A stretch of 64,000 bases of DNA from Bacteriovoracaceae bacterium. Lineage in GTDB: Bacteria; Bdellovibrionota; Bacteriovoracia; Bacteriovoracales; Bacteriovoracaceae. The stretch spans positions 1-64,000 of the forward strand of contig CANEUH010000010.1 of assembly GCA_947441615.1 (NCBI GenBank). The letters are read 5' to 3'. Of the stretch, positions 1-8,342 are shown in pieces (the first letter of the stretch is position 1; the number at the start of each line of letters is the position of its first letter). The notes below the pieces were generated by a model. It had not been told where the DNA came from. It did not search any database and saw nothing but the letters and a program-made list of their open reading frames with translations. Position numbers and translations under genes: made by a program.

Positions 1-528
1 AAAAAAATGCTCGTCTTCTCTTTTGCCATACTTTTTAACCGCGAGCTTTGAGAGGTGCCCAAACGCCGGAATCTTCGAGACCTCAGCACCCAAAATCCGC
101 CGCCGGTCCTCATCCACCGCAATCGTAATAGAGAGTGGTTTTAGTTTTGAGTTCTCTTTTGTAATTAGGTCATCAATCTGAAGATTAAAAACTCTCCCCC
201 GAAATTTTTTAAGCTCCACTTCATTCGCCTCTCGGCACCTCTTGGCAAGGATTGGAAGTTTTCGGGCGATGGTTTTGTGATTCACTTTTAGAACGAGAGC
301 ACACCTTCTTAACGACATTCCCGACGAGAGAAGACCTAAAAGGGGTGCGGTGATTCTTCTTTTTTTATGCCGATAAAAATCAGAAAACGTAACGGACGAA
401 AACCGGGTTCCGCAGTTTTTACATCGATATCTTTGAATCCATTTAGAGTCATCTTTTCTCCAAAAAGTTCCATCTCGAATCACGAATTCTGGGGCAGCAC
501 AAATAAGGTTGGGGCATGTTCTTTTCAT
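1..528 (-). CDS. Zinc-ribbon transposase, IS1-like, C-terminus beyond window
   Basis: The reading frame is open from an ATG at 528 to the left edge (176 codons), with a TAG in frame shortly upstream, so the N-terminus is complete and the C-terminus is missing. The N-terminus has a four-cysteine zinc ribbon: a CPNLIC pair, then RYRCKNCGTRFSS. A helix-turn-helix-like stretch follows (RRCALVLKVNHKTIARKL). Next comes the start of a probable RNase-H-fold DDE domain (LQIDDL, then ITIAVDEDRRRILGAEV). This order is typical of InsA/InsB-type IS1 transposases fused into one protein; IS1595-like relatives are the alternative. No terminal inverted repeat or target duplication can be confirmed because the other end is outside the window. 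Confidence 0.75.
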   Translation of the reverse strand, partial: MKRTCPNLICAAPEFVIRDGTFWRKDDSKWIQRYRCKNCGTRFSSVTFSDFYRHKKRRITAPLLGLLSSGMSLRRCALVLKVNHKTIARKLPILAKRCREANEVELKKFRGRVFNLQIDDLITKENSKLKPLSITIAVDEDRRRILGAEVSKIPAFGHLSKLAVKKYGKREDEHFF

Positions 529-638
529 GCCGAGGTTCTTGCAAGAAAGGGAGCTCTATTTGCAGGGGTAAGTCACTAGAATCCTTAAACTTTAACGCAC
601 ACAGGAATATGAAATTCCGTCATCATCAGGAGGAAGTA

Positions 639-669
639 CTGTCCCTTCTACACCAGTAAGGAGGGGCAG
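639..669 (+). other. Hairpin upstream of the transposase gene
   Basis: CTGTCCCTTCT at 639-649 pairs with AGGAGGGGCAG at 659-669 over 11 positions, including two G-U pairs in the + strand transcript. The loop is 9 nt. No adjacent T-run is present, so it is not a classical terminator. It could be part of the element end or an unrelated RNA structure. Confidence 0.35.
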
Positions 670-737
670 TTAGAAAAGAATCATTTTTTTCAAAAGAATC
701 TCCTAAGAGATGTTGTTCGAATGATCTAAGAAGAAAA

Positions 738-1052
738 TTAATCTCTAATTGAACACTGGTAATGACCGATGGTGACTTCTTCAAAAACGGCAAGATGAAC
801 GGTTTCAGTAAGTCCAGACTTTAGGTTAGTGACTTCAAGAGAAAATAAAGACTTATCTTCATCCTGTAATGGATTCAGCCTCAGTTCCAAAGTAACCTCG
901 TTACTTAAATGAATCATCATTCTAGTACTTCCATTGTTGATCGTAGTACTTAAAAGAACATCATTTTTGGGATCTTCACATACAAGATACAGGTCACCTG
1001 CAAAAGCTGATAAGCTTAACAAACAAAAAATCATCGTTAAGATGTATCTCAT
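738..1052 (-). CDS. Small secreted protein of unknown function
   Basis: This 104-residue protein has a clear N-terminal signal peptide (MRYILTMIFCLLSLSAFAGD) with a probable cleavage after AFA. It is therefore likely exported to the periplasm or beyond. The mature part is about 85 residues, contains two cysteines (in LVCED and YQCSI) that could form one disulfide, and is probably beta-rich. The start is supported by an AGGAA ribosome-binding site 7-8 nt upstream. No family is recognised. It is transcribed away from the next gene, with an A/T-rich shared intergenic stretch. Confidence 0.6.
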   Translation of the reverse strand: MRYILTMIFCLLSLSAFAGDLYLVCEDPKNDVLLSTTINNGSTRMMIHLSNEVTLELRLNPLQDEDKSLFSLEVTNLKSGLTETVHLAVFEEVTIGHYQCSIRD

Positions 1053-1161
1053 GACAAATTCCTCACAGAAATTTTTGAAAATCTTTCGCTTATAAAGAGA
1101 CTACGAAAAAAAAATGATTATTTCTTTTAGATTGTAAATTTTACAGTCTTTATCCTGATAG

Positions 1162-1623
1162 TTGAATAAAAGCTTCGATCAAAATGGAGTTGCCGACTTA
1201 CCTGAAAACTGTTTAAAAATTAAGCAATGTGATCACCCTGTTCTGCCCATGATTTTAGATCACTTGAAAGGAATAAAAATTGAAAAAAAATGGGCCTACG
1301 AACTTTCACTTTTTAGAGTTACTGTCTTTGTGAATAATATCAATTTATACGAAGAAGACGCCAAACATTTTTCAATTGCAATTGAAGGACTAAATGAACT
1401 CATTCAAATACCTATCATAGAAAGACTATCGCCATATCGTGGAAGTGCAAAAATAGAAAATGCCACGGCATTTACCTTGTCTGGAATCTCTAAATCGAAT
1501 GAGAAGCAAAAAATCTTCATTACCCTGAAACATAAAAACACAAGCGTGCAAGTCTATGAAGCACCCATAAAGGCTGGATTTTCAACTATTTTGGACATAA
1601 ACCTCACTCGAGACTCAAACTGA
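1162..1623 (+). CDS. Hypothetical protein, start uncertain
   Basis: The open frame of 153 codons begins at a TTG immediately after a TAG stop and has no visible ribosome-binding site. The next in-frame ATG is at codon 30 (about 1249), also without a good site. The protein is soluble, without a signal peptide or transmembrane segment, and is probably beta-rich (AYELSLFRVTVFVNN, KIFITLKHKNTSVQV). I do not recognise the family. The poor start could mean a leaderless or weakly translated gene, or one that has lost its true 5' end. A small dyad (TGTAA-ATT-TTACA, 1133-1145) lies just upstream. Confidence 0.45.
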   Translation: MNKSFDQNGVADLPENCLKIKQCDHPVLPMILDHLKGIKIEKKWAYELSLFRVTVFVNNINLYEEDAKHFSIAIEGLNELIQIPIIERLSPYRGSAKIENATAFTLSGISKSNEKQKIFITLKHKNTSVQVYEAPIKAGFSTILDINLTRDSN

Positions 1624-1713
1624 CATAGTAAATTCGGGTAATTAGACAACTCCTGTTTAAATTCAAATCCTCAAGAAAATCCAATTTTAGCCGATAAGAT
1701 AAATCGGAGCACT

Positions 1714-3936
1714 ATGAATACAAATATGAGTTATTTACTTATTTTATCCCTAACATTTTACTTACCTTTTGTCTTTGCCGAGACCAATTCCGAGGCTCCG
1801 AAAATTAACTCGTCTGGTGGTAAAAACTGTTTTCAGTCTTTAGATGCCAAAGATATGGAGAATTTAGGAAAAATTCTCTACCTAAGAGACCGAACGAATT
1901 CTTCAGTAGCTCCTAGCACTGGTAATGAAACATATGAAGACCAAATCAAAAACATCAACCAAAATTTTACTGGAGAGAAAAAACAGGCAGCTTTGGCAGT
2001 GCTCAGTATGTCAATTGCCCAAAAGAATGAGGCGAGATTAAAACAAGTTATGAATCAAGCACTCTCCCGAGGAGATACAGGCATTAACAAAGAAGAAAAA
2101 CTTCAAATTGGTGATCTCATAAAAGATGCAAAAAGAAATGGCATCAACCTAGAATTGCTTTTAAATCTTAAAACCGCAAGTGTTAGCAAGTCTGCCCAAA
2201 TTTTAAAATCCAAAGGAGCTCAGATTCTACCGAATGGAGAATGGAAATTTGGAAAAGATTTTGATTTTAAAGCGGCAAAAGAAAATCCCCAGGTCAAAGA
2301 AGCACTCAGTGATTTTTTTCCAAATGAAATAAAGTATCTCTCTGAAAAAGCCCGAGGATATGTTGTTATCGGTGATCGTGTCGTCATGAATGAATTTGAC
2401 CCTAATAAGAAGAGGGTTCAAGGTCATGAAACGGAATGGTATTGGAGAAGTGATGACATCGAAGGACACACCAAAAAAACGGTTGAAATAATTGATCGTT
2501 TTACAAAAAAAGCAGAAGAATTCGCAAAGGTCAGTAAGGAGAATACTCACTGGGTGAAAATCACGGACGCTGCCTTAAGTGCAGATATTGTGTGCGATAA
2601 AAGCATGAAAGACATTCTTTTGGCCCCAACCTTCGGAGGATTAGATAAAGTCATAAGTTACTTTACCGGGAGTGAAGATGACGCCATGAAAAGGTGGGAA
2701 CGTGGCCTTGAAAAGCAATTAAAAGTTAAAGATGAGCTACACCAAATTGTTATGGAAATGACTTATCATGGTGCTAGTGAAGAAACAAAAGATGCATTAA
2801 GAACCACTATATTTCAGCTTCAAAATAAAAGTGATGAAGATTTGGACAATGGTATTGCTGGGACTAAAACTGCCTTGACGGCGATTGCACTATCACCGCT
2901 TGCTGTATTAACTGCTCCAGTGAGCCTTCCAGCCGCTGGATCAACTGGGATTGGTGCTGCCCTCGCCTATACAGGTGCAACTTTATCAATTGTAAGTCTC
3001 GCTACTCCGGCCATCATGGCCTCAAGAAATGTAATTGAAGCAGTTAAAAATGGAGATGATGCTCTTTGTTCTGCTGTTAAATTTGGAGCAGATATTCCTG
3101 TTAAGACAGTGGACAATCTTAAATGGGGAGCAATGGGGCCAGTTGTGAAGGTTATTTCTCCCTCTCTAAAACCACTTGCTTCTTTTCTCAACCTTGGACC
3201 AAATGCAAGTAAGTATGCTCTTATCGCACCGGGGGCAATTGTTTCAGGTAAAGGAGTTTACGATAACGCCCTCGCAACGAGAGAAAGTCAAATCGCCATT
3301 AGCAATATCGAAAAGGCCCTTGCTCAGTCAAAACTTGATGGAAATAAAGATCACACAGCGGTGCTAGAACAAATGTTAAAAGAAGCAAAAGATCAAAGAT
3401 GGGTGAATGTTATTGGACTTGCAAAGTCGTCAGTAAGTGTGTTGGATGCTGTTAAACAATCCGCAGAAAAAACAGTCACAGTTCAAAACACAAAACCAAA
3501 AAATCAAAATGAACTATTTAAAAGTACCTCAGAAACGACAAGTGTTATCACTTTCGGCAAACATAATTCGACTTCGACCATCGGAACCATGACTCTTCCA
3601 ACAAGTCTAACAAACAATACCTCTATTCCATTTAGTAACTCACAAACTGTAACGACTAATACAGGCGGAACAACTGTTATAAATATGAACATCACTCCTA
3701 AATCAGTTCAAACAGTTTCTGGCACTGCCCCAACCCAAGGTGCAGCAGTGATTGACTCTAAAGTAACTTCAGCTAATTCGTTAAATTCAAAGGAAAGGGA
3801 CTCCTTTTCTAAAAACACCACGGAGATCATAGACTCAACAAGATCCATCATTATGGATGAGTTAGAAAAAGAAGAAAAAGAGAAAGAGAAGAGAGAAAAA
3901 GAAGAAAAAGATAAGAAAATCTTAGAGCAAAAATAG
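1714..3936 (+). CDS. Large secreted or envelope protein with central hydrophobic segment
   Basis: The 740-residue product has a signal peptide (SYLLILSLTFYLPFVFAET) and a GGAG ribosome-binding site just upstream of the ATG. After a long helical, charged N-terminal region it has a glycine/alanine-rich hydrophobic stretch at about residues 385-445 (ALTAIALSPLAVL, IGAALAYTGATLSIV) that could form a helical hairpin in a membrane. The C-terminal third is low-complexity Ser/Thr/Asn-rich (about 595-700) and ends in an extremely charged Glu/Lys tail (about 715-740). I recognise no domain. The layout recalls the broken gene at 26815-28677, which also has a central hydrophobic hairpin after a signal peptide, but no sequence homology could be shown. 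It ends against a shared terminator with asd. Confidence 0.65.
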   Translation: MNTNMSYLLILSLTFYLPFVFAETNSEAPKINSSGGKNCFQSLDAKDMENLGKILYLRDRTNSSVAPSTGNETYEDQIKNINQNFTGEKKQAALAVLSMSIAQKNEARLKQVMNQALSRGDTGINKEEKLQIGDLIKDAKRNGINLELLLNLKTASVSKSAQILKSKGAQILPNGEWKFGKDFDFKAAKENPQVKEALSDFFPNEIKYLSEKARGYVVIGDRVVMNEFDPNKKRVQGHETEWYWRSDDIEGHTKKTVEIIDRFTKKAEEFAKVSKENTHWVKITDAALSADIVCDKSMKDILLAPTFGGLDKVISYFTGSEDDAMKRWERGLEKQLKVKDELHQIVMEMTYHGASEETKDALRTTIFQLQNKSDEDLDNGIAGTKTALTAIALSPLAVLTAPVSLPAAGSTGIGAALAYTGATLSIVSLATPAIMASRNVIEAVKNGDDALCSAVKFGADIPVKTVDNLKWGAMGPVVKVISPSLKPLASFLNLGPNASKYALIAPGAIVSGKGVYDNALATRESQIAISNIEKALAQSKLDGNKDHTAVLEQMLKEAKDQRWVNVIGLAKSSVSVLDAVKQSAEKTVTVQNTKPKNQNELFKSTSETTSVITFGKHNSTSTIGTMTLPTSLTNNTSIPFSNSQTVTTNTGGTTVINMNITPKSVQTVSGTAPTQGAAVIDSKVTSANSLNSKERDSFSKNTTEIIDSTRSIIMDELEKEEKEKEKREKEEKDKKILEQK

Positions 3937-3945
3937 TCTCAATAA

Positions 3946-3976
3946 TGTCGAAAAGGTACCGTATACCTTTTCGACA
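3946..3976. terminator. Bidirectional terminator between convergent genes
   Basis: TGTCGAAAAGGTA at 3946-3958 and its exact complement TACCTTTTCGACA at 3964-3976 form a 13-bp stem with a 5-nt loop. It fills the 42-bp gap between the stops of the 1714-3936 gene and asd. The A/T tract lies inside the stem rather than after it, so termination efficiency is inferred. Confidence 0.7.
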
Positions 3977-3978
3977 AC

Positions 3979-5076
3979 CTAATTGAGTACCTGTCTTAGG
4001 AGGCATCTTAGAGGTTCTGCTGCTCCCCATAGAAGCTGATCACCTAGAGTGAACGCATTATAAAAGTTTTCACCCAAAGTCATCTGCCGAACTCGGCCAA
4101 TCGGCACATGAAGTTTTCCTGAAACTGCTGCGGGAGTAAGTTCTTTTAATGTGTCTGGCTTATTATTTGGTACAAGTTTAACCCAAGGGTTGGCATTTGA
4201 GATTATTTCTTCCACTGATGAGAGAGAAGCCGACTTTTTCAATTTAATCGTTAAGCCTTGGCTGTGGCACCGGAGTGCTCCTACACGAACACATGTTCCA
4301 TCAATAGGAATGACCGTTTTAGTTTGAAGAATTTTATTTGCTTCAACTTGTGCCTTCCATTCTTCCTTTGATTGACCAGAGGGAAGCTCAGAATCGATAT
4401 AAGGGAGAACATTGAGAGCGAGCGGATGTCCAAAATTTGCTTTCGGAAAACTCTCCCCATTCATTAAATTGGTCATTTGTCTTTCTAACTCTAGGGCCTC
4501 TGAAGATGGATTGGAATTAAAGGCCTGCCCGACAGATCTCATTTGGTCCAAAAGCTCAATCATATTTTTGGCCCCAGCACCAGAAGCAGCTTGATAGGTC
4601 ATCGAACTCACCCACTCCACCAGATTCTCTTTAAATAAACCATCAAGAGCAATCAAAAGAAGGGAGACGGTACAGTTTCCACCAACAAAGTTCTTTACCC
4701 CCTTATCTATTGACTCCTGAATAAATGTTCTATTCACTGGATCAAGAACGATGATTGCATCATCTTTAAGACGAAGAGTCGAAGCAGCATCAATCCAGAT
4801 CCCTTTCCAACCCGAGTTTCTCAAGGCCGGAAACATTTCAGTTGTATATTCCCCACCCTGACAAGAAACAAGGATATCCATACTAGAAAGTTCCTTAATA
4901 TCCATTGCGCTTAAAAGTTTGGGTGAACCATTTTTTACCTTCGGTGCAGCTGTGCCCGCTTGGCTTGTTGAGAAGAAATAGGATTCCATAAAATTGAAAT
5001 CATTTTCCTGAGACAACCGATCCATAAGGACTGACCCAACCATTCCACGCCAACCGATAAAACCTACTCTTTTCAT
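3979..5076 (-). CDS. asd: Aspartate-semialdehyde dehydrogenase
   Basis: This enzyme reduces aspartyl phosphate to aspartate semialdehyde, the step shared by the lysine/DAP, threonine and methionine pathways. The 365-residue length matches the E. coli-type Asd. The N-terminal NADP-binding motif is GWRGMVGS (residues 8-15). The catalytic cysteine is Cys135 in GGNCTVSL, the same number as in E. coli. The substrate-binding histidine segment RVGALRCHSQG is present. The start has a GAGGA site just upstream. It is divergent from the lysC-dap operon and shares its 363-bp control region, but the lysine riboswitch faces away from asd, so asd is probably not directly under that switch. Confidence 0.96.
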   Translation of the reverse strand: MKRVGFIGWRGMVGSVLMDRLSQENDFNFMESYFFSTSQAGTAAPKVKNGSPKLLSAMDIKELSSMDILVSCQGGEYTTEMFPALRNSGWKGIWIDAASTLRLKDDAIIVLDPVNRTFIQESIDKGVKNFVGGNCTVSLLLIALDGLFKENLVEWVSSMTYQAASGAGAKNMIELLDQMRSVGQAFNSNPSSEALELERQMTNLMNGESFPKANFGHPLALNVLPYIDSELPSGQSKEEWKAQVEANKILQTKTVIPIDGTCVRVGALRCHSQGLTIKLKKSASLSSVEEIISNANPWVKLVPNNKPDTLKELTPAAVSGKLHVPIGRVRQMTLGENFYNAFTLGDQLLWGAAEPLRCLLRQVLN

Positions 5077-5142
5077 TTTTTCCTCTTCATCATTTATAGG
5101 ACCAGAATACGAGCTTAGCGTGATTTTTTTTTAAAAGTAAAC

Positions 5143-5168
5143 TTGGATTTTTAAATTTAATTTACTAT
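5143..5168 (+). promoter_or_regulatory. Probable promoter of the lysC operon
   Basis: A good -10 element (TACTAT, 5163-5168) lies in a very A/T-rich stretch, with a weak -35-like ACTTGG/TTGGAT upstream at 5141-5148. A start near 5175 would begin transcription about 7 nt before helix P1 of the lysine riboswitch, which is what such a leader needs. The -35 match and spacing are poor, so only the -10 is persuasive. Confidence 0.4.
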
Positions 5169-5181
5169 CATCTTTTCGTTG

Positions 5182-5354
5182 CCTAAAGAGGCGCGATTTT
5201 TAAGTCAGTCACTGGAAGGGTCTAAGAACCGTTAAACCAGTCGCCAAGGGAAAAATCGCCGAAGTGATTTTAGCACTCTTAGAAGCTAAATCATTGGTTG
5301 TTGGGGCTTAATCCCCAAGACTGTCACTGGATTATACCGGTGGGGAGCTTTAGG
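5182..5354 (+). promoter_or_regulatory. Lysine riboswitch (L box) aptamer
   Basis: All five helices of the lysine aptamer can be drawn. P1 is CCTAAAG 5182-5188 with CTTTAGG 5348-5354. P2 is 5193-5201 with 5251-5259 (9 bp). P3 has the arms around 5264-5273 and 5284-5292. P4 is TTGGGG 5301-5306 with CCCCAA 5313-5318. P5 is CACTGG 5325-5330 with CCGGTG 5337-5342. Conserved core pieces AGAGGCGCG, GCCGAAGUG, GGGGCUU and GUCACUGG are present. It lies directly upstream of lysC, so lysine should repress the operon. Downstream, GGCTAAAG at 5357-5364 copies the P1 5' strand and can form a competing hairpin (CTTTAG 5348-5353 with CTAAAG 5359-5364). No U-tract terminator is visible, so control at translation initiation is more likely. 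Confidence 0.93.
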
Positions 5355-5439
5355 TAGGCTAAAGATTTCATACCTTTACCTATCTAGTTCCCACTCCCTC
5401 TAAAAAGCGATAAATTACCACTCAAATGAGGAGAGGAAG

Positions 5440-6789
5440 ATGGGTGCTTTAATTGTTTCAAAATTCGGTGGAACTTCCATGGGTGACTTGGCCTCGATGC
5501 AAAGAAGTGCCGTCATTAGTTTGGAAAGGGGCTCTACTGTTATAGTTGTTTCCGCAACCTCTGGAACAACAGATCGATTGATTGAAATTGCAAAATTTGC
5601 TTCTTCTGGAAACATGGAAGAGTGTGAAAAACTTATTTTTGGAATTAAAGAAAAACACCTAGGTATTTTAAAGCAAGCAGGAAACTCACTCCAAACTCTA
5701 ACACAATTAGAAAGTTATTTTACGGAATTAGGTCTACTTGTTCAAAACCTTACTCTCCTAAAAGAACTCACTCCTAGGGCCTATGACCATATGCTATCCC
5801 TTGGTGAGAGAATGTCATCCCTTATCTTTAGAGATGTTGTTTCGGGAGTTATGCCCCATAAAACGGTGACTCTCCTTGATGCTAGAACAATTATTAAGAC
5901 TGATTCAAATTTTGGAAAAGCGACCCCACAGATAAACCTGATTGAAAAAGAAGCGACCGCTAGAATCGACCGAAGTGGTGACACAATCTATATCACCCAA
6001 GGATTTATTGGTTCTGATCTTCAGGGCAACACAACAATCCTGGGTCGTGGAGGTTCAGATTATTCAGCTGCCCTTTTTGCTGAGGGTGTTTCCGCTGACA
6101 TTCTTGAAATTTGGACTGATGTTGCTGGTGTCGCGACAACTGACCCACGAATGGTAAAAGAAGCAAAAATCATTCCTGAACTTTCTTACTCAGAAGCTGC
6201 CGAGATGGCCCAATATGGAGCAAAAATTCTTCATCCTGCGACGATTGCTCCGGCCGTTCGTAAAAATATTCCTGTTTTCGTCGGTTCTAGTTTTGCCAAA
6301 GACCTCCCAGGAACTTGGATTAGAACTTCAGTAGAAAATAGGCCTTCAGTGAGAGCAATCACTAAACGAAGCTCGCAAGCACTCGTCACGATTACAACTC
6401 CAACGATGTACAACGCCTATGGATTCATGGGAGAACTTTTTCAAGTCTTTGGACAACACAGAGTTTCTGTTGACTGTGTCACGACATCTGAGATTTCAGT
6501 TGCAGTGACTGTGGATCACGCCACTTTAGAGAATGAAGGATTTATTAAAGACCTAGAAAAAGTAGGAACTATTCAAATTGAAGCTGGGTACTCGCTAGTC
6601 TCTCTCATTGGAAATGAGCTCACTCATAAAGCGGCACTTGCGAAATCTATTTTTAGTACAATTGATGACGTTAATATCCGAATGATGAGCCTTGGTGCCT
6701 CTTCCTATAACTTTAACTTTCTGGTTAAAGAGGAAGACTCTAAACCAGTCATTCAGAAACTTCACAGGGCGCTTATTGAGGCCCAATGA
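5440..6789 (+). CDS. lysC: Aspartate kinase
   Basis: Aspartate kinase phosphorylates aspartate, opening the aspartate-family pathway. The protein has 449 residues, the length of the single-chain, E. coli LysC-like class. The kinase signature KFGGTSMGD is at residues 8-16. The nucleotide/substrate region GRGGSDYSAAL and the segment IWTDVAGVATTDPRMV follow. The C-terminal roughly 150 residues are tandem ACT domains (start near VTITTPTMYNAYGFMG), the usual site for feedback inhibition. A strong GAGGAGAGG ribosome-binding site precedes the ATG. Expression is under the lysine riboswitch at 5182-5354, which also argues that lysine is the effector. The stop overlaps the dapB start by 4 nt. Confidence 0.96.
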   Translation: MGALIVSKFGGTSMGDLASMQRSAVISLERGSTVIVVSATSGTTDRLIEIAKFASSGNMEECEKLIFGIKEKHLGILKQAGNSLQTLTQLESYFTELGLLVQNLTLLKELTPRAYDHMLSLGERMSSLIFRDVVSGVMPHKTVTLLDARTIIKTDSNFGKATPQINLIEKEATARIDRSGDTIYITQGFIGSDLQGNTTILGRGGSDYSAALFAEGVSADILEIWTDVAGVATTDPRMVKEAKIIPELSYSEAAEMAQYGAKILHPATIAPAVRKNIPVFVGSSFAKDLPGTWIRTSVENRPSVRAITKRSSQALVTITTPTMYNAYGFMGELFQVFGQHRVSVDCVTTSEISVAVTVDHATLENEGFIKDLEKVGTIQIEAGYSLVSLIGNELTHKAALAKSIFSTIDDVNIRMMSLGASSYNFNFLVKEEDSKPVIQKLHRALIEAQ

Positions 6790-7451
6790 AGATTGCACTA
6801 CTCGGGAAAGGCAAAACAGGATCAAAAGTTCTTGAACTCGCTCAATGCGAAGTTGAAGTTTTTGATACAAAAAATCTTCCGAGTTATGAAAAGCTCCTAA
6901 ATAACGATGTGATACTCTCATTCCTCCCAGGAGAGGCCTTCACAGAGTTGATCCCGATGCTTCTAGAGACGAAGAAACCTGTAGTCACGGGATCCACTGG
7001 TTTTAAATGGCCAAATGACTTTGAACAAACTCTCCAAGAGAAAAAGATTGCGTGGATTCACGCCACAAATTTTTCTCTTGGAGTTGTTGTTTTAAAGCAG
7101 CTCATTGAAAAACTTCATCAAATGGATCACCTATTTAAAGAAAAAACATTCTCCATTCATGAAGTTCATCATACTAAAAAATTAGATGCTCCATCTGGAA
7201 CTGCCTTATCCATGAAAGATTGGCTCAAAAACCCATGTGAAATCACGAGTGAGAGAACCCGCGACGTCGTTGGTCTTCATACCCTAACTTTGGATACTCC
7301 AGGTGAAATCATTCGCCTTGAGCATGAAGCAAAAGATAGAACCCTCTTTGCTGAAGGGGCCATCTGGGCCGCAAGATATATTCACAATAATAAATTAAAA
7401 CCAGGACTTCACGCCTTTCAAAAAGTTGTTGAATCCCACCTGTCACTTTAA
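6786..7451 (+). CDS. dapB: 4-Hydroxy-tetrahydrodipicolinate reductase
   Basis: DapB reduces the product of DapA to tetrahydrodipicolinate with NAD(P)H. The N-terminal dinucleotide-binding loop is GKGKTGSK. The catalytic and substrate-binding block EVHHTKKLDAPSGTA (about residues 125-139) is intact. At 221 residues it is shorter than the usual 240-270, mainly by compact loops in the N-terminal half. No key motif is lost. It overlaps lysC by 4 nt (ATGA), so translation is probably coupled, and it is followed after 8 bp by dapA. Confidence 0.93.
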   Translation: MKIALLGKGKTGSKVLELAQCEVEVFDTKNLPSYEKLLNNDVILSFLPGEAFTELIPMLLETKKPVVTGSTGFKWPNDFEQTLQEKKIAWIHATNFSLGVVVLKQLIEKLHQMDHLFKEKTFSIHEVHHTKKLDAPSGTALSMKDWLKNPCEITSERTRDVVGLHTLTLDTPGEIIRLEHEAKDRTLFAEGAIWAARYIHNNKLKPGLHAFQKVVESHLSL

Positions 7452-7459
7452 GGAGCTTT

Positions 7460-8341
7460 ATGAATCTTAATCAATACCCACTTTGGACCGCAGTGGTAAC
7501 TCCCCTTCTGGAGAACGGACAAGTTGATTTTGAATCTCTGGCTAAAGTTATACAAAATCAGGATGAGGCCCGTAATGGTTTACTCATTCTTGGCTCAACA
7601 GCTGAAGCTTTAAATTTAAATTTAAACACTAGAAAATCAATTATTGAGCACGTAGTGAAAATGAAACCAACTTCACCCATTATGGTGGGAGTCGGGGGAA
7701 ATCTTCTTGAAGAACAAAAAGAGTGGATCAGTTACTTAGAAGCACTTTCAGTCCATGCTTACCTTCTAGTGACTCCTCATTACGCTAAACCAGGGCCCGT
7801 CGGTCAATATGAGTGGTTTAAAACTCTCATGGATCACTCAACGAGACCTTGCATGCTTTATAATGTTCCTGGAAGAACTGCTGTAGCGATGTCAACTGAA
7901 GCGGTTAAGCGGCTTAATACACATAAAAACTTTTGGGCGATTAAAGAAGCTTCTGGATCCGTGGATAAATTTAAGGAATATCTTGCGGCAGCAGGGGGTA
8001 AAGGTGTTTATTGCGGTGACGATGCGCTTATGCCTGAGTTTGCTGCAAATGGGTCATCTGGACTTGTTTCTGTTGCCTCAAATGCCTGGCCAAAAGCGAC
8101 TCACCTCTATGTTGAGCAATGTTTAAATAAAACCATTAAAGAAAAAGACATGTGGGCAAAGGCTTCAAATTCCCTTTTTGTTTGCTCTAATCCAGTGCCT
8201 GTAAAACGACTTATGTTTGAACAGGGACAAATAAAATCTCCCAAGATGGTCGCTCCCCTTTCACACGAGGACATGGTTTCAGCGGCTCCAGTATTGGAAG
8301 CAAATAAAGAAGTAGAATCTTGGTTTAAAAGGGAAATGTAA
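7460..8341 (+). CDS. dapA: 4-Hydroxy-tetrahydrodipicolinate synthase
   Basis: DapA condenses pyruvate with aspartate semialdehyde. The Schiff-base lysine is Lys162 in AIKEASGS, and the catalytic tyrosines are Tyr134 in LYNVPGRT and Tyr108 in VTPHYAKPG. The usual GTTGE loop reads GSTAE here (45-49), so the first of the paired threonines is serine, a mild change that keeps a hydroxyl. The length of 293 residues is normal. The start has an AAGGAG site 4-5 nt upstream. It is the third gene of the riboswitch-controlled operon. Confidence 0.95.
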   Translation: MNLNQYPLWTAVVTPLLENGQVDFESLAKVIQNQDEARNGLLILGSTAEALNLNLNTRKSIIEHVVKMKPTSPIMVGVGGNLLEEQKEWISYLEALSVHAYLLVTPHYAKPGPVGQYEWFKTLMDHSTRPCMLYNVPGRTAVAMSTEAVKRLNTHKNFWAIKEASGSVDKFKEYLAAAGGKGVYCGDDALMPEFAANGSSGLVSVASNAWPKATHLYVEQCLNKTIKEKDMWAKASNSLFVCSNPVPVKRLMFEQGQIKSPKMVAPLSHEDMVSAAPVLEANKEVESWFKREM

Positions 8342-8342
8342 T

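Noticed and set aside
367-579. 70-codon plus-strand ORF over the transposase
   Set aside because: It is the antisense shadow of the zinc-ribbon transposase frame, with no ribosome-binding site.
1133-1145. TGTAA-ATT-TTACA dyad, possible operator
   Set aside because: Short A/T-rich palindrome expected by chance in this composition; no second copy or linked regulator seen.
2227-2550. 107-codon minus-strand ORF within the 740-residue protein gene
   Set aside because: Phe-rich low-quality translation, antisense to a clear coding frame, no start signal.
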